Below, in pieces: positions 11,427 through 24,900 of a stretch of DNA of 64,000 bases. The DNA comes from Anopheles merus (taxonomy: Eukaryota; Arthropoda; Insecta; Diptera; Culicidae). The first letter of the stretch is position 1; every line of letters starts with the position of its first letter. Both the position numbers and the translations under genes were made by a program. Location of the stretch: contig NC_054085.1 of NCBI RefSeq assembly GCF_017562075.2, positions 7,733,259-7,797,258 on the forward strand. The letters run 5' to 3'. Under the pieces are notes generated by a model. That model worked only from the letters and a program-made list of their open reading frames with translations. It was not told the DNA's origin and ran no database searches.

Positions 11427-12300
11427 TATTTAATGGAATTATTGAAGGAATTATTTTACGAAGACACTTAATGGGGACCGAAAACGGTAGCAAAATACCG
11501 TGTATCTCGAATATCCGCGTAAGTCGAATCTCGTGATTTCCAGCTAAAATATCACTAATTTTCGTGTAATTTTGCAAGTAGGAGGTTGTTTTTAGTCACC
11601 TAATTAATTATTTGATATAATTCTGACTGAATTTAACAGTTTCAAACCTTTTGAAATGGTTTTTAACATTCGATTAATAAGGAAATTTTTTGGCATTTTA
11701 CAATTGATGTGTCAAATCAGTACAATTTGCTCAAAGAATTTGTGAATCCGCGTATAAGAGGGTCCGTGTATCTCGGGGACCGCGTTTACTTCTTCTTGAA
11801 AGAATCTACATTGGCCTGGACCAATACATTTTTTTCTGGCGAGGTAAAAGCTGTCCAACGCCGTTTGACGTACCAATTCCATTCCAAATTCTCCAATGTG
11901 ATAGGGCCTTAAACATCGTCGTGCTTCTCGTGCAACAACAAAAAATCCCGCAAAATGAGTTCGTTCATACGATTTTCCAACAAATTTTTCCGCCACATTT
12001 CATACGATTTCTTACGATTTTGGGTCAGAGTTCATTGGGTCGTATTCGATTTTTTTAAGCCCTTGGCAGTGCCTCATTCGATGTGATTTTATCGGAAGAT
12101 CAAATCAACCTTTTTTATTATTGCGTCTAATCGTTGACTCCGATTTTACCTGGCCATGTAATTGTGGAGGTTTTGTAGGAACCATATCAAATTTATGTTT
12201 TATTATCGTTAAACTATAAAATTTATCCCAATAATCGTAATATGAATCGAAATAGCATTTGACAGCACGTACCCGGCTCTTGGTTTTTACACGGATCATT
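11427..12300. other. Relic repeat with CGAATATCCGCG-type arms, otherwise unassigned
   Basis: Between about 11440 and 11800 the sequence contains CCGTGTATCTCGAATATCCG on one side and GTCCGTGTATCTCGGGGACC on the other. It shares phrases with 33519-33620 and 54058-54337, so it is probably a decayed mariner-like MITE. The rest, to 12300, is AT-rich with no recognised feature. Confidence 0.4.
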
Positions 12301-12359
12301 TTTTATAACCCATCCCTACTCTAAAATGAAGCCTTTCAAATCGGAACGAACTTGATCGG

Positions 12360-13062
12360 AGATGATCGAATCGGAGCGGAGTGCGAAAGAATCGGAACTA
12401 CTTCTGCGAACCGAAACGGCCAACACTAGTTGTCTAGACAATGCAAAACAAAACAAACAAGCACACATGATTATTCATGGGACGCGTAGTAGTGTGATCT
12501 GCTTGCTCTTCTTCTTTTATTTGTCTTCTGCCAACAGCGTTTGGCGATCCCTTCGCTAGAGTAATCCACAACACACTCCCAGAATGCAGTGTGTCAAAAC
12601 TGTCCGTGGCAGTTATGGCAACGGCACCCGCGGAAGCACCGGAGAGATGAATGGAGCAGCATTATTCGCGAGAGCAAAGCATTTGTTCCTTGTGTGCGCG
12701 CGCGCCGTGTTGTGTTGTTCGGTCGGCAAAGCCGTTGATGGGTCCGCAAATCCATGAACGAACCGCACACACTCACACGCGTAATACTGTCGATCGCGAA
12801 TGGGCTCTCTCCCGCTCCCAAGAGAGGGTGGCTGCACGGGTCCGCGTACGTTAATTCCATTTCGCACGATTAGACTGCGCTCGGCAGTGAAATTTCTCGG
12901 ACGTGCGCATGTTGTGGATTTTGTGGCGCTTGAAGCTAACGCAGTAAGACACCGCGACAGCGATCCTTTTTGCTGCTGTGATGTGCAATAGCTGTGGGTG
13001 ATTGGCGAAACCAGTGTCTTTCCCTCTATCTGTCAGTGTAGTGAAGTAGCAAAGGCCTAAAA
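12360..13062 (+). promoter_or_regulatory. GC-rich CpG-bearing island, candidate promoter and untranslated exon
   Basis: G+C rises sharply between about 12600 and 13000, with an alternating CG tract near 12700-12710 and many CpG dinucleotides. A good donor, AA|GTAAGT, at 13063 on the plus strand could end an untranslated first exon. Initiator-like TCAGT is present near 13033. The next plus-strand gene is phospholipase D about 9 kb away, so this may be a distal promoter for it, but no transcript evidence is available. Confidence 0.3.
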
Positions 13063-13760
13063 GTAAGTTGCAACAGCTTGAAACCCAAACCCATGCAAAA
13101 ATTGATGCACGACCACGGTGTGTGAGATGGAAATGTAAAACGTGTCGATTGGCTGAGGTGGCTGTGGAACGCACTGGCAAGGCCCCACAAAAAGAAAAAC
13201 CATAACCAATCAATCAGCCAGTATAATGTGTGTGGCTCATTCTGTGGAAGCATCGGTAAACGATTTTCTTTTTCGTGTGTGTTTTGCAATACGTCATCAA
13301 GCCGCGAAACCCGTTTTTCTTTTCGATTAATGCTTGTTGGAATTTGGTAAACGCCCCGTAGTGAATGTGGCCAAGCATAGGCAAATGTGGACCATGCACG
13401 AACAGGCCTCTCCGCAGCTGATACTGATCATGTGTCACAATTACAGTGATCTTTGGTTGTGGCATACACTATATAGTGACCTCAGATTCTCCTTCCAACA
13501 GCGACGGCTGCTGCGGTCGTGCTTATGTTTATATGTGTGTGTGTGTGCGTCTTGAATTGTAGCAGGCTTAGAGGCAGGCCACCTGAATCACGGAGAGATA
13601 GAAGCTGAGCCTGAAGATCGTTCACCACACGCTTATCAATGTGTCTTCCGTGCGTTGCAATTGTTTTTATCTTCGTTTCACTTTCTCCAGCCCCGTAACT
13701 GGGTAGATTGGTGCAAAATTACCGCAACTGGAAGGGTTGGTACGCGAGTGTCTCTGTGTA

Positions 13761-13927
<167 letters not shown>

Positions 13928-14215
13928 GACTGTGTCCCGTTGCAAATTGTACACCCTTTTGTTGTGAAGACGGTAAATCGCCCAAAGAACACGTACATTT
14001 GTACATGACGCGCTTTATTTAGATTGTTGTTGTTGTTGTTGTTCCGGTGTCTTACGTCAAATCTCCGACCAGAAATCCGTGGCTTCACTGGAGCGTTGTT
14101 TTGTTGTCTTCTCCAATCAGAGCGCCGCAGGGTGGGAGCGCCCGTACCGTACCCGCCGCACGTGTGTGCTGTTTTTGCGCGATCGTTTGCTTCGTTGGGT
14201 CTGTGGCGTGTGTGT

Positions 14216-14234
14216 GGGGGGGGGGGGGGGGGGG
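14216..14234. repeat. 19-base poly-G tract
   Basis: An uninterrupted run of G follows a short TG run. Homopolymers of this length are prone to length error in assemblies. Confidence 0.9.
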
Positions 14235-14239
14235 TATTT

Positions 14240-16013
14240 TAACACTGGAAGCTTCCCCTTTGCGATCATTTCCTACTCGTTTTTCAAAGGGGGGGTTGAA
14301 GGGACCCCTTGGGTGTAGGAAGCTATGGGTAAAAATAACTGCTGGAATGTAGTATGCGGTGGTGGCTTATGCGGGCAAAGGAGTCGTCTACCTAAAGGGC
14401 GCTTGTATTGCATTAGATAATTAGCGCCGTACACGTGTTTGTGGCATTGCTTTGAGATTGAGATGGAGCGCAACGCCTTTCAAACGCGTTCTAGTGTACT
14501 GTCATATTGTGTCTGTCAACTGGAGCACTTAATTGTGCTACAATTACGAAACACAAATCTCAATGCCCTTTGGCAAACGATCACAATAGGTTCAGTGTAA
14601 AAGTAAAAGACAACCTGTTTGAACTATCAATTGAAACACGCTCCTCGTAAACGATTCCCGAAATGACGCCGTCTTGTTGACATTCTTCTTTTGTTGTGTT
14701 TGTGTGCGTGTGTAGTGTGCGTTACCCTTCGTTGCTATGACGACACTCCTATTTCCCTTCAAGGTTTGTAAAACGTTTGATGCCCTTGAGAAGCTACACG
14801 AAAATAGCTGTGTTTTGTTTTTCGATACAAGGGATGAAATTGGACAGTTTTTAAGCATTTAAACTACACAAAATGCAAAAACAAATGTTGAGCTGTTTGT
14901 GGCCCTTTCAAAATGTCATTGGTATTTGATAGTTCCTTGTTTACTAAACGTGCTTTGGAATTGGGAATGACGCTTAAAAAAAAAGATACGAACGAAGGGC
15001 ATATGGGGTTGAGTGTTTTGACCTCGAAATAGAGGGCAGTAAGAGATTTTTCTTTTATTTGTGGTTTTGTTTATGAAATCAACACACCCTGCGGATTGGG
15101 TGAGGAGTGCCTTTGTGTATGTTACTGTTATGTATTTGTATTTGTAAAGCAAACGTGTGTCTTTGGAGGCAAAACGTTGGTTTAAAGGATTGAGGCGTCG
15201 GCTCCTGCAAGTGTGAGATGGTATAGGTTCCCATATGTACCTCCCTCAAAATCCATAATGTACAAACAAGTGGAAGTTCGGCATCGAACAATGTTGAAGG
15301 AGCCATCCTTAAGCTACGTAACGCTAAAATTGAGTGTTTTTTTAAGTGCTCATCCTTTATGAAATGTAAAACTGGAAGTATTGGCCTTTTCGAATAATCG
15401 TTTCTAATGTTAAAAAAATCAGCGTTATGAAACAAATACTTATTTTTTTATTTATGAATTGCATGACCTTTGTTGGATTTTGAGATAGGCAGAACACACC
15501 CTTAATTAAAAATTGAATAGGTTTACCACTCCCTTCAGGTTAGGCAATGAATTAATAACGCCCACACGTAGGCAACACGCACTACATCTGTTTTCCCATT
15601 AACCAGAAATCCTATTTAACTAAAAGTCCAGTTGGAATAGTGCATACTTGAACGAGAATTGTAGAGGAAAATGTATCCAACGCTGACGGAGCACGTAGAC
15701 TCCTGATTAGAACACCCCAGAAATTAGTTACTCATTAACTACTAACCTCAGTAAGAATGCTTCAGTTAGCATGGCGGAGATTTGAATTCGGGATGCCAGC
15801 CTATTTCAAAGCTCTGGCTCGGAAGTTTAACTCCACGACACAGAGCAGGCCGTATACCCTACAACCTTTCAGAAAAAAGTACTCTTGAACCGAATTCAAC
15901 GTAAGCTTACTCGTACTTAAGTTCTGATGGCTGCTGCTGATAGCTAAAAACTCCAATTAGTAACTCTACCTCTAATAGCTGATCAAAAACAAAGTAGAGT
16001 TTCCTGCCATAGC
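14240..16013. other. Non-coding DNA with no firm feature
   Basis: Only short open frames without protein-family character. A stretch near 15770-15850 resembles a decayed tRNA-like SINE head on the minus strand, but it is too diverged to call. Confidence 0.4.
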
Positions 16014-16216
16014 TTCTTCTTCTTCTTCTTTTGGCTCAACAACCGTTGCCGGTCAAGGCCTGCCTGCACCACTTGTGGGTTTGGCTTTCAGTGACTAATT
16101 GATTTCCCCCCATAGCAGGATAGTCAGTCCTACGTATGGCGGCACGGTCCATTTGGGGATTGAACCCATGACGGGCATGTTGTTAAGTCGCACGAGTTGA
16201 CGACTGTACTACGAGA
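16014..16216 (-). mobile_element. Complete tRNA-derived SINE with target duplication
   Basis: On the minus strand it begins near the GTAGTACAGTCGTCAACTCG box-A-like region, has GGGTTCAATCCCC as box B, and ends in (AAG)n. An 11-bp duplication CCTGCCATAGC flanks it at 16003-16013 and 16217-16227. Length 203 bp, tRNA-like promoter boxes and a simple tail identify a SINE. It may be the SINE200 type reported in Anopheles, but the family name is from memory. Confidence 0.9.
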
Positions 16217-16433
16217 CCTGCCATAGCACCGTGGTTAAAAAGTCGATCTCATTTTAAACCCATACTGTCCAATGTTGACACTCTACGTGGTCATATTGTT
16301 AAGAAATGAAGACTGTTCGACTTTTGTGGGACCGCAAAAATATTTTAAGCGCTGTTTTAACCTATCGATCAGGTTTTTTGCAGGAAGATAGTTATAGAGT
16401 GTCCTCAACGATATGCAAAAAAGTTTTCCGATA

Positions 16434-17740
16434 AGGCGTCATCAATCAATTACGTAACGCAAAAATTGCAAATTTTGGACCCTTCCCTCCCTACTGTAGC
16501 AAACTGTAACGTTTCAAGAACCCCCCCCCCCCTCCTCCCCAAAATTACGTAATAGAGTAGTGCCTCATGAACCAGAACTGTACGACTCATTCAATTAATC
16601 CTAAAGAACGCACGTCCATAACGTTTTATACAAAGAATAGTTGTCCCATGGGGCAATCAAAATGATTTAAAATTAAATAGCAGAAAGCAAACTCAAAAAG
16701 ATTCTGATATTCGGATCCTCAGCACAGTTTGCAATGTTCTTGCATCACCATCATCAGAAGCTCATCCAGCCATCTTCCTGGTCCTCCATAAATATGTCCA
16801 TCTTTCCAGAAATGCTTTAGATGTTGTATCATCATCAAATTGATTATTCTATTTCACATTACATAGATGGTTAACATGTTGCGCATGTCTAACAACTGAA
16901 GAACAAAATCGATAATGTTTGCAAGAGTTTTGGCTGCATTTTCGATGTATTTATAAAATTACCGGTCTCATTGTACAGTCGGCAACTCGTACGACTTAAC
17001 AACATGCCCGTCATGGGTTCAAGCCCCAACTAGACCGTGCCGCCATACGTGGGACTGACTATCCTGCTATGGGGGGGGTAATCCAAAAGTCACTGAAAGC
17101 CAACCCCACAAGTGGTACAGGCAGGCCTTGACCGACAACGGTTGTTGAGCCAAAAGAAGAAGAAGAAGAATAAAATTACGACCAATGTCAAGTCTTTGAA
17201 AAAACGGCTGATTGCAATAACTCCATCTCCAATTTGTTTGAAACGAATTGGGTTTGTAAGGAGTTGGATTGGTATAACACATGTTTACATCGTTACAGTT
17301 GATTCTGGAAAGATCTTTGGTCCTACTTGCAAAAGTACACGAAGATTAGCGATATTTTGGCTGGAAATTACGAGATTCGACTTATGCGGAAATTCGATAT
17401 ACGCGGTGTTAAGTTTTTCCGTCTTTCCGTCCGTGGTAACCAAATTCGACGGACCAAACGACGGGATATTCGGCTGCGATGTACATAATAAGTAGCGCAT
17501 TCTATTTTAGACCGGCAAAATCGCGAAGATTGTTAAGCCACGAAGAAGAATCTTCGCTTATTACTGTTAATCGATTTGTTAATCGACAAAAAAAATAAAT
17601 AAAAAATAAAAAAATCAAGTATTTTATTTTGCGTCACGTAACAAAAGTTAAACTCCCCGTCTCCCCCATGTAACAAATCGCAACGTTTGACGACACCCTC
17701 TCCCCCCGTATCAGCGTTACATAATTGATGGATGACACCT
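16434..17740. mobile_element. 1.3-kb terminal-inverted-repeat DNA transposon, non-autonomous, carrying a SINE
   Basis: The ends are 27-bp inverted repeats with three mismatches: AGGCGTCATCAATCAATTAC at the left and AGGTGTCATCCATCAATTAT at the right (inverted), both followed by GTAACGC. Subterminal C-rich tracts and CGTAAC motifs occur on both sides (near 16500 and 17650-17710). No clear target duplication was seen. There is no transposase frame. The SINE at 16963-17169 inserted inside it. Superfamily not assigned. Confidence 0.7.
16963..17169 (+). mobile_element. Complete tRNA-derived SINE with target duplication
   Basis: Plus-strand copy of the same SINE as 16014-16216. Box B reads GGGTTCAAGCCCC and the tail is an (AAG)n run. 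A 10-bp duplication ATAAAATTAC flanks it at 16953-16962 and 17170-17179. It lies within the inverted-repeat element 16434-17740, so it is younger than that element. Confidence 0.9.
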
Positions 17741-18780
17741 AAGTGGTCTAAGGAACTGTTCAGTGTACCGCAAAGTCAGAAGATAGGAGAAAATATAAGG
17801 TATCCGACATTAGGGGGCCGCCTCTACGTATATGATTTTATAAATGCTAGAAAACAAATGAGTAATTCTCGATCTTTAATAATTTCTTTAATAGGACTTG
17901 GTATACATAAATTACTGAGCTTGAAGTCATAGCTCATGATTTTAAAAGAAATAAATCATTCTTGCTTTCTAATAGGATTATTTCAGTATATAATGTTTCA
18001 AGCATTCTATTCTCTATTTAGCTAAACATGTTTCATAATTTATGGATGACCCCTTAGCAACGCTACAGACGGTTCAACATTTATGCTGAAAAATGTTTTT
18101 GAAGAGGAATAACAATCGCTTTGCTACCATCATATAAAAAGCTAAACCTCACAACGTTTTGGGGATTTAAAGAATTCAGACATAGAATATTAATTCTATG
18201 CTGTGGTTCTTAAACAGTCAAACTTTTAAACTGTTTTCAACTGTTCTTAAACAGTCAAGCCGCAAAACATTCAAATCGAAAAATAAACGATACATGAAAA
18301 GGTATGCTGGCTGATCGGTTTGCATGTTGAAATGTGACGAATGAAAATAATAAAGTGCAAATGGCTTGGTTCGCTCTTGTTGGATGATGCGTATTATTGA
18401 ATGACTTTCCGATTTGTCCTTTTGAAATGTGTTATACGTAAGGCAGCTCAGTGAAGGACGCACTTCATGGTGTCTAAAAAGTTGCGCACTATTGAATGTG
18501 TTCTGTATATTTTAATTTGCATTTTAGAACAGAAGGAGGCAATATCGAGTAGAATGTAAGAATACATGTTGACTTGCTTAAGATAATTAAAAGCTTATTT
18601 GTTTCGAACTCCATCTCTGTGATGACCAGTAACTTTCTGTTTATTATGTAAGATTTGAAATAGTTTCTGTGATTTTACCTTTACTGGTTTAACTGGCATT
18701 CACTAGAATCGTAACTAACGATATATATAGAATCGCAACACACGAGTAAACGTGTAATATACATATTGTTAAAGGCTAAT
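17741..18780. other. AT-rich intergenic DNA with no recognised feature
   Basis: Short open frames only. A phrase TTTATGGATGACCCC near 18038-18052 recalls the right end of the 16434-17740 element and may be a fragment of a related copy. Confidence 0.35.
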
Positions 18781-18784
18781 TTAT

Positions 18785-19132
18785 TTGCAATATTCCCAAA
18801 CAGCTTTGAATGCTACATTCCTGCCATCCAAACAATCGGCCGCGGGTGCCGTTTCACGCAACAATAGCTCCGGCTATTTTGCTTACCATAGCTGGCCGAT
18901 TGTGTCAGATACGGCGTTGTATCGCGCTAAGATGTGGAAGAAGTCACTGCTTGCGATGCTTTGCAAGACGGACAGACAAGATAATAAAAATGCGCAGTAT
19001 CAGTTAACGTCTCGCAGACGAGCCAGCTGCTGCTCTAAGCTCATTCGCTAGTTGCCGTTGCCATTTGTTCACCGACTGTCGAGCTCTGATCTGGTGTGCG
19101 GGAATAGGCAGCACTGCTTAGTGTTTAATTTC
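18785..19132 (+). promoter_or_regulatory. GC-rich island, candidate upstream untranslated exon
   Basis: A local GC-rich stretch ends with TTTCCA|GTGAGT at 19132/19133, a good plus-strand donor. It has no convincing coding frame. It lies 2.7 kb upstream of the first phospholipase D coding exon and could be one of its untranslated first exons. This is a position-based guess. Confidence 0.25.
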
Positions 19133-20797
<1,665 letters not shown>

Positions 20798-21359
20798 TTT
20801 ATGTACTGAGTAAATCCCCTACCTACTCTACCGTTGAATTGGCTGAGAGAGATAACAAATTAAAGAATGATCGAATCTGAAAAATCAACGAGTTTCGTCT
20901 GCTTGTTTTTCCTGTCTTCAAACAAACAACTGACACTGATACAAAAAATAAAAAATAAAAGAATCCGAAGAAAAGAAGATGAGAAGATCAGTAAAGGTGC
21001 AATGCGTTCGTTGCGTGGCATACAATTCGAACAGTGACGCACAATTGTTTACTACACCACGATCAACAAAAACTATCAAGCAACCACAAACATGATTCAT
21101 CAAAGTAGTCTATCGTTTCCCTTGAACTAAATTCAAACCCATAACCAGAGCAGACGGTCGGTACGGTTCAGAGCGTTTCAGGAGGTTTAGATACGCGGAA
21201 CTGTCGCCCCAAAATTAACACCACCTTTGCAGAACGACCTTGACGCAGAAATCGTCCTCAAAACTGTTCGCTTGTAGAGCAACTATCGATCAATCGCGCA
21301 AAGTTTGAACTTGGGTGCTAATTTCACTGTTTTTAACCAGAGCGCAAAGTCAACAGGAG

Positions 21360-21887
21360 TCGTGTCGCGCACGTGCGCATTCTATTGCGCATGGTGGTAT
21401 CGCTACACTTGAAAAGCTCCTTAACTCGCTCGTTGCAGCGCAAGCAAAAAAAAAAGGGTCGTCATTATGATAAGCGCGTAACTGGTGGTGGAAGCCTATG
21501 GAAGGGAGAGGGTTCGAGGTGGTAATAGTGTGCGTTTTCCCGGTCTTTACGGGCGCACAATACGGCCGTACGGTGAATGTGCTGCTGGGCCACAGGCTGG
21601 TGTCTTATCAGTTCGTACCTGTGGCGGTGGCAGAGTGCCTTGCGTTTGTTTTCATCATGACAGTAGTATTATTTTGGCTGCCGGTGTGATCGTACGTGTT
21701 CGCGGTCAGTTCGCACCCATTCACCCGGCGGCATTATTGGTGCGCGACACAATTGCCCAATAGGAGTGGTGCGCAATGCCATAAAACCGAAACCCGTGGT
21801 ACCCGTGGTTGCAAGCCGAAAAGAGTGATAGTGGTAGTTCTGGTTCTGTGTGATACTTGAAATTAGAAGTCAACTACACGCGACAAG
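21360..21887 (+). promoter_or_regulatory. Candidate promoter and 5' UTR of phospholipase D, long first-exon form
   Basis: This GC-rich stretch directly precedes the start codon at 21888. It contains a 12-bp palindrome GCGCACGTGCGC at 21367-21378 with a CACGTG E-box core, followed by TTGCGCATG, which is NRF1-like. Open frames across 21485-21763 show CpG-rich composition and no family likeness. A promoter for the exon at 21888-21951 is expected here; the exact start site cannot be read. Confidence 0.45.
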
Positions 21888-21951
21888 ATGGATGCGAATT
21901 TTAAGCGAAAAACCATCCACCGCAGCATATCGTTGCTGCTTCGCGATATTG
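21888..21951 (+). CDS. Pld: Alternative first coding exon A of phospholipase D
   Basis: ATG in a good context (GACAAGATGG) opens 21 codons, MDANFKRKTIHRSISLLLRD then Ile, and one extra base before the donor G|GTAGGT. The phase (1) matches the acceptor at 23454, giving ...RDI-D-QMSLSEIG. The exon adds a short basic segment followed by a hydrophobic patch ISLLL, different from exon B. Confidence 0.6.
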
Positions 21952-24900
21952 GTAGGTGTAGATCAATCAGTTAGCGGGTGATCCGTTTGCGTTACCTACT
22001 GTAAAGATGCGGCTTGGGCAGGAACATTAATCGAGATATTGGTTTGATACATGTTCCTGTTCTAAATCGAGTTGGCAAAATTCACCTCTGACCTCAATAA
22101 TTGGCTTCTCGGGGACTTTTTTCAATTCTTTTTTCTAGTGTTTGTTACTCCCCTACCCCCCTTCCCTCCACTGATCGTGCTTGTGTTAAGGGCATGATAT
22201 CTAATCGGCACCACCTATCATCATCATCATACCCAACCCAACCCTTACCGATTGCGATACCGTCTGCGTGATGTGTATCGTGCTGTACGTCCTCAGCATC
22301 TACTATCAACGTTTCTTATCATTCACTCCCCTCTCCTCCCACATCACTCCACACCACGGTGAAGACAATGCGTTGTACTAAAACCCCCAAAAAACTTCAC
22401 CACCATTCACGAAACCACTTGTAAAACAGTTGTCGAGAACAAGTGCAAAACTGTGTACGAGCGCGTGTGTGTATGTGTCCGTGTGCGTATATGTGTGTGC
22501 CTTACCGGATGTAATAAGTTTTATGCCTTCCGTATTTATGCAACCTTTCCCAACGTCGCGCCTACTTGTGCACCTCCGTCTACTTCGCTCGGTTTTGCGG
22601 TAACGGGCGCATTGAAGCGTGCTGCGTGATGTTGGCCGGCGACGGCAAGTGGCGACCGATAATGTGGCGGGTAATCTGCGATAAGATTCGAAATCGACGC
22701 TGATTCACGCTGGGTGGGGTGAGGAGTGTACAGGAAACGGCCCGAAGGGTTCGAGCGTGTACCGTGGGCTAGTGTGCTGCCAAAAATCGTTCTGAAGCGA
22801 TGTGAAACGGGTTGTTGTCAGCAAGTGCTTGCGGGCGTAGGTTTGCGTTTTTATTTCTGTGCGATAAAAGTGAATTCGGTGACAAATCATGGCTGACGAA
22901 TTCGAGCATCTTGTTAGTGGTAAGAAACGTGATTTGAAGGTAGTTTGAAGACGTATAAAAAGGCATCTTCTGATGTGTGAAAGTGTCTGGAGTGTTTTTA
23001 GTGTAGCTTAATGGCAAATGTGACATTGTAGGAAAACAGTGTTTTTATTTCACCATCTGGAAATGTTTGAAATTGACATTATGACATTTAAGGTGACACC
23101 GTTTCCAACGCAAACGCATCGTGTCTCAAGAGATGTATTGATTACCTGCCAGGTTCACGTGATTGCCTGAGTGAGTTGCTCAGGAACCACCTACTTATTG
23201 CTATGGTTACCGCCTGGAAAACTATCTACCCCTAGACCCTACGCTCAACTTCGCTGGTTATTTCGAGAAGCTAACATTCCTTTATCTTTCTCGCTTTTTA
23301 TTTCTACCGATCTGGCTTATCGGGCCGCCCGATAACGCTATCGGCTGCACTTGATACAATAATGGAACGGTTGGCATGATTTTAAACAAACCATCTGTTT
23401 TCCTTCTCTTTCCACGCTCCGACTCTCCACCCTTGTCGCTGTGTGTTGGATAGATCAGATGTCGCTGAGCGAAATCGGCACCTCGAATCCGGCACTGAAC
23501 TGCGACGATACTGGCACGGCGTCGTCCAACTTGACCGCCCAGCTAGACCAGCAAGGATGCCATGGCACGGACAGCAGGGGTGCGTACTACAACGGTATAA
23601 CGGGTGGGAGCGGTGATGGTGGTGCAGGTGGTGGCGCCGGAGCCGGTGCCGCAGGACATCACGATGCCAGCCTGGCCTGCTACTCGATTCGCAGCGAGCC
23701 GGAAGAGTACGACGAAAATCTGGATGCACCGGACTCGGTGACGTACCTGTCGATCGGTGGCAACAATCCGGTGCTGGTGATACGGGAAAGCGATGCGGAC
23801 AGTGTAAGCCCCGCGTCCGAGATCCCGTACAGCTACGTGTACAATACGCCGGTCAAGTTTGACTCGATGCGGCGGCACATATTCATACCGGGGCTGGAGA
23901 TTATTGTGGAAATCATTGACTACGAGCGCAGCTTGACGTCACACGTGCTTAATCCGAACTTGTAAGTGTTTCGAAAAGTGTCTGTGTGTGTGTTTTATGG
24001 TTGTTTTACGAAATTATCCACTTCCATTCCAAGGTACACAGTCAAGCTCACCCATGGACCGTTTTCGTGGACGATTCAGAAGCGCTACAACCACTTCAGA
24101 AATCTGCATCAACAGCTGACGACGTATCGGGCCTCGCTGCACATACCCTTCCCGACGAAGAGTCACAAGGAACGGCGGGATAGCTTTCGGAACATGCACA
24201 CCGTACATCAGGCAACGGCTTCGGTGAGTAGAATGTTGGTCTGTAAGATACAAAATCCAGTGTACTAAACTGTTCGAACACTCTTTTCCAGCCCGCGATG
24301 CAACAAAAGCTGGGTAAACCGCTGAAAAAGATCAAGAAAAGCGCATTGCCACGATTTCCGCTCAAGCCGGACTCGCTCGTCTCGTTCGATGCCATCCCGC
24401 AGCGGATCAAGCAGCTGGAGGAGTACCTGTACAATCTACTTAACATATCGCTGTATCGGAACTTTCACGGAACGGTAAGAGATGCTGCCACGTTCCTTTT
24501 GGATTTCCTTTTAAATTAACGGATCAACCTCTCCTGCTCGTGTTTTTAAGATCAACTTCCTGGAGGTATCGCACATCTCGTTCATCTCCGCGCTGGGAGA
24601 GAAAGGAAAGGAGGGTCCCATCAAGAAACGCACCGGCTCCACCCGTCCCGGCCAGTCGGGGTGCAATTTTTGCGGCTGCCTTGCCGGTGGGTGCTGCGTG
24701 CGGTGCAGCTACTTCTGCACGGACGTGCTCTGGAGCAAGTGGCGCAATCGGTGGTTCTTCGTGAAGGAAACCTGCTTCGGCTACTACCGGCCGAAGGACG
24801 GCGTGCTGCGGTGTGTCGTACTATTTGATCAGGGCTTCGACATATCGTCCGGCATGTACAGTACGGGCATGCGCAACGGGCTGCAGATAGCGACGAACTC

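Noticed and set aside
15770..15850. tRNA-like or SINE head on the minus strand
   Set aside because: It is too diverged to show both promoter boxes, a cloverleaf or a target duplication.
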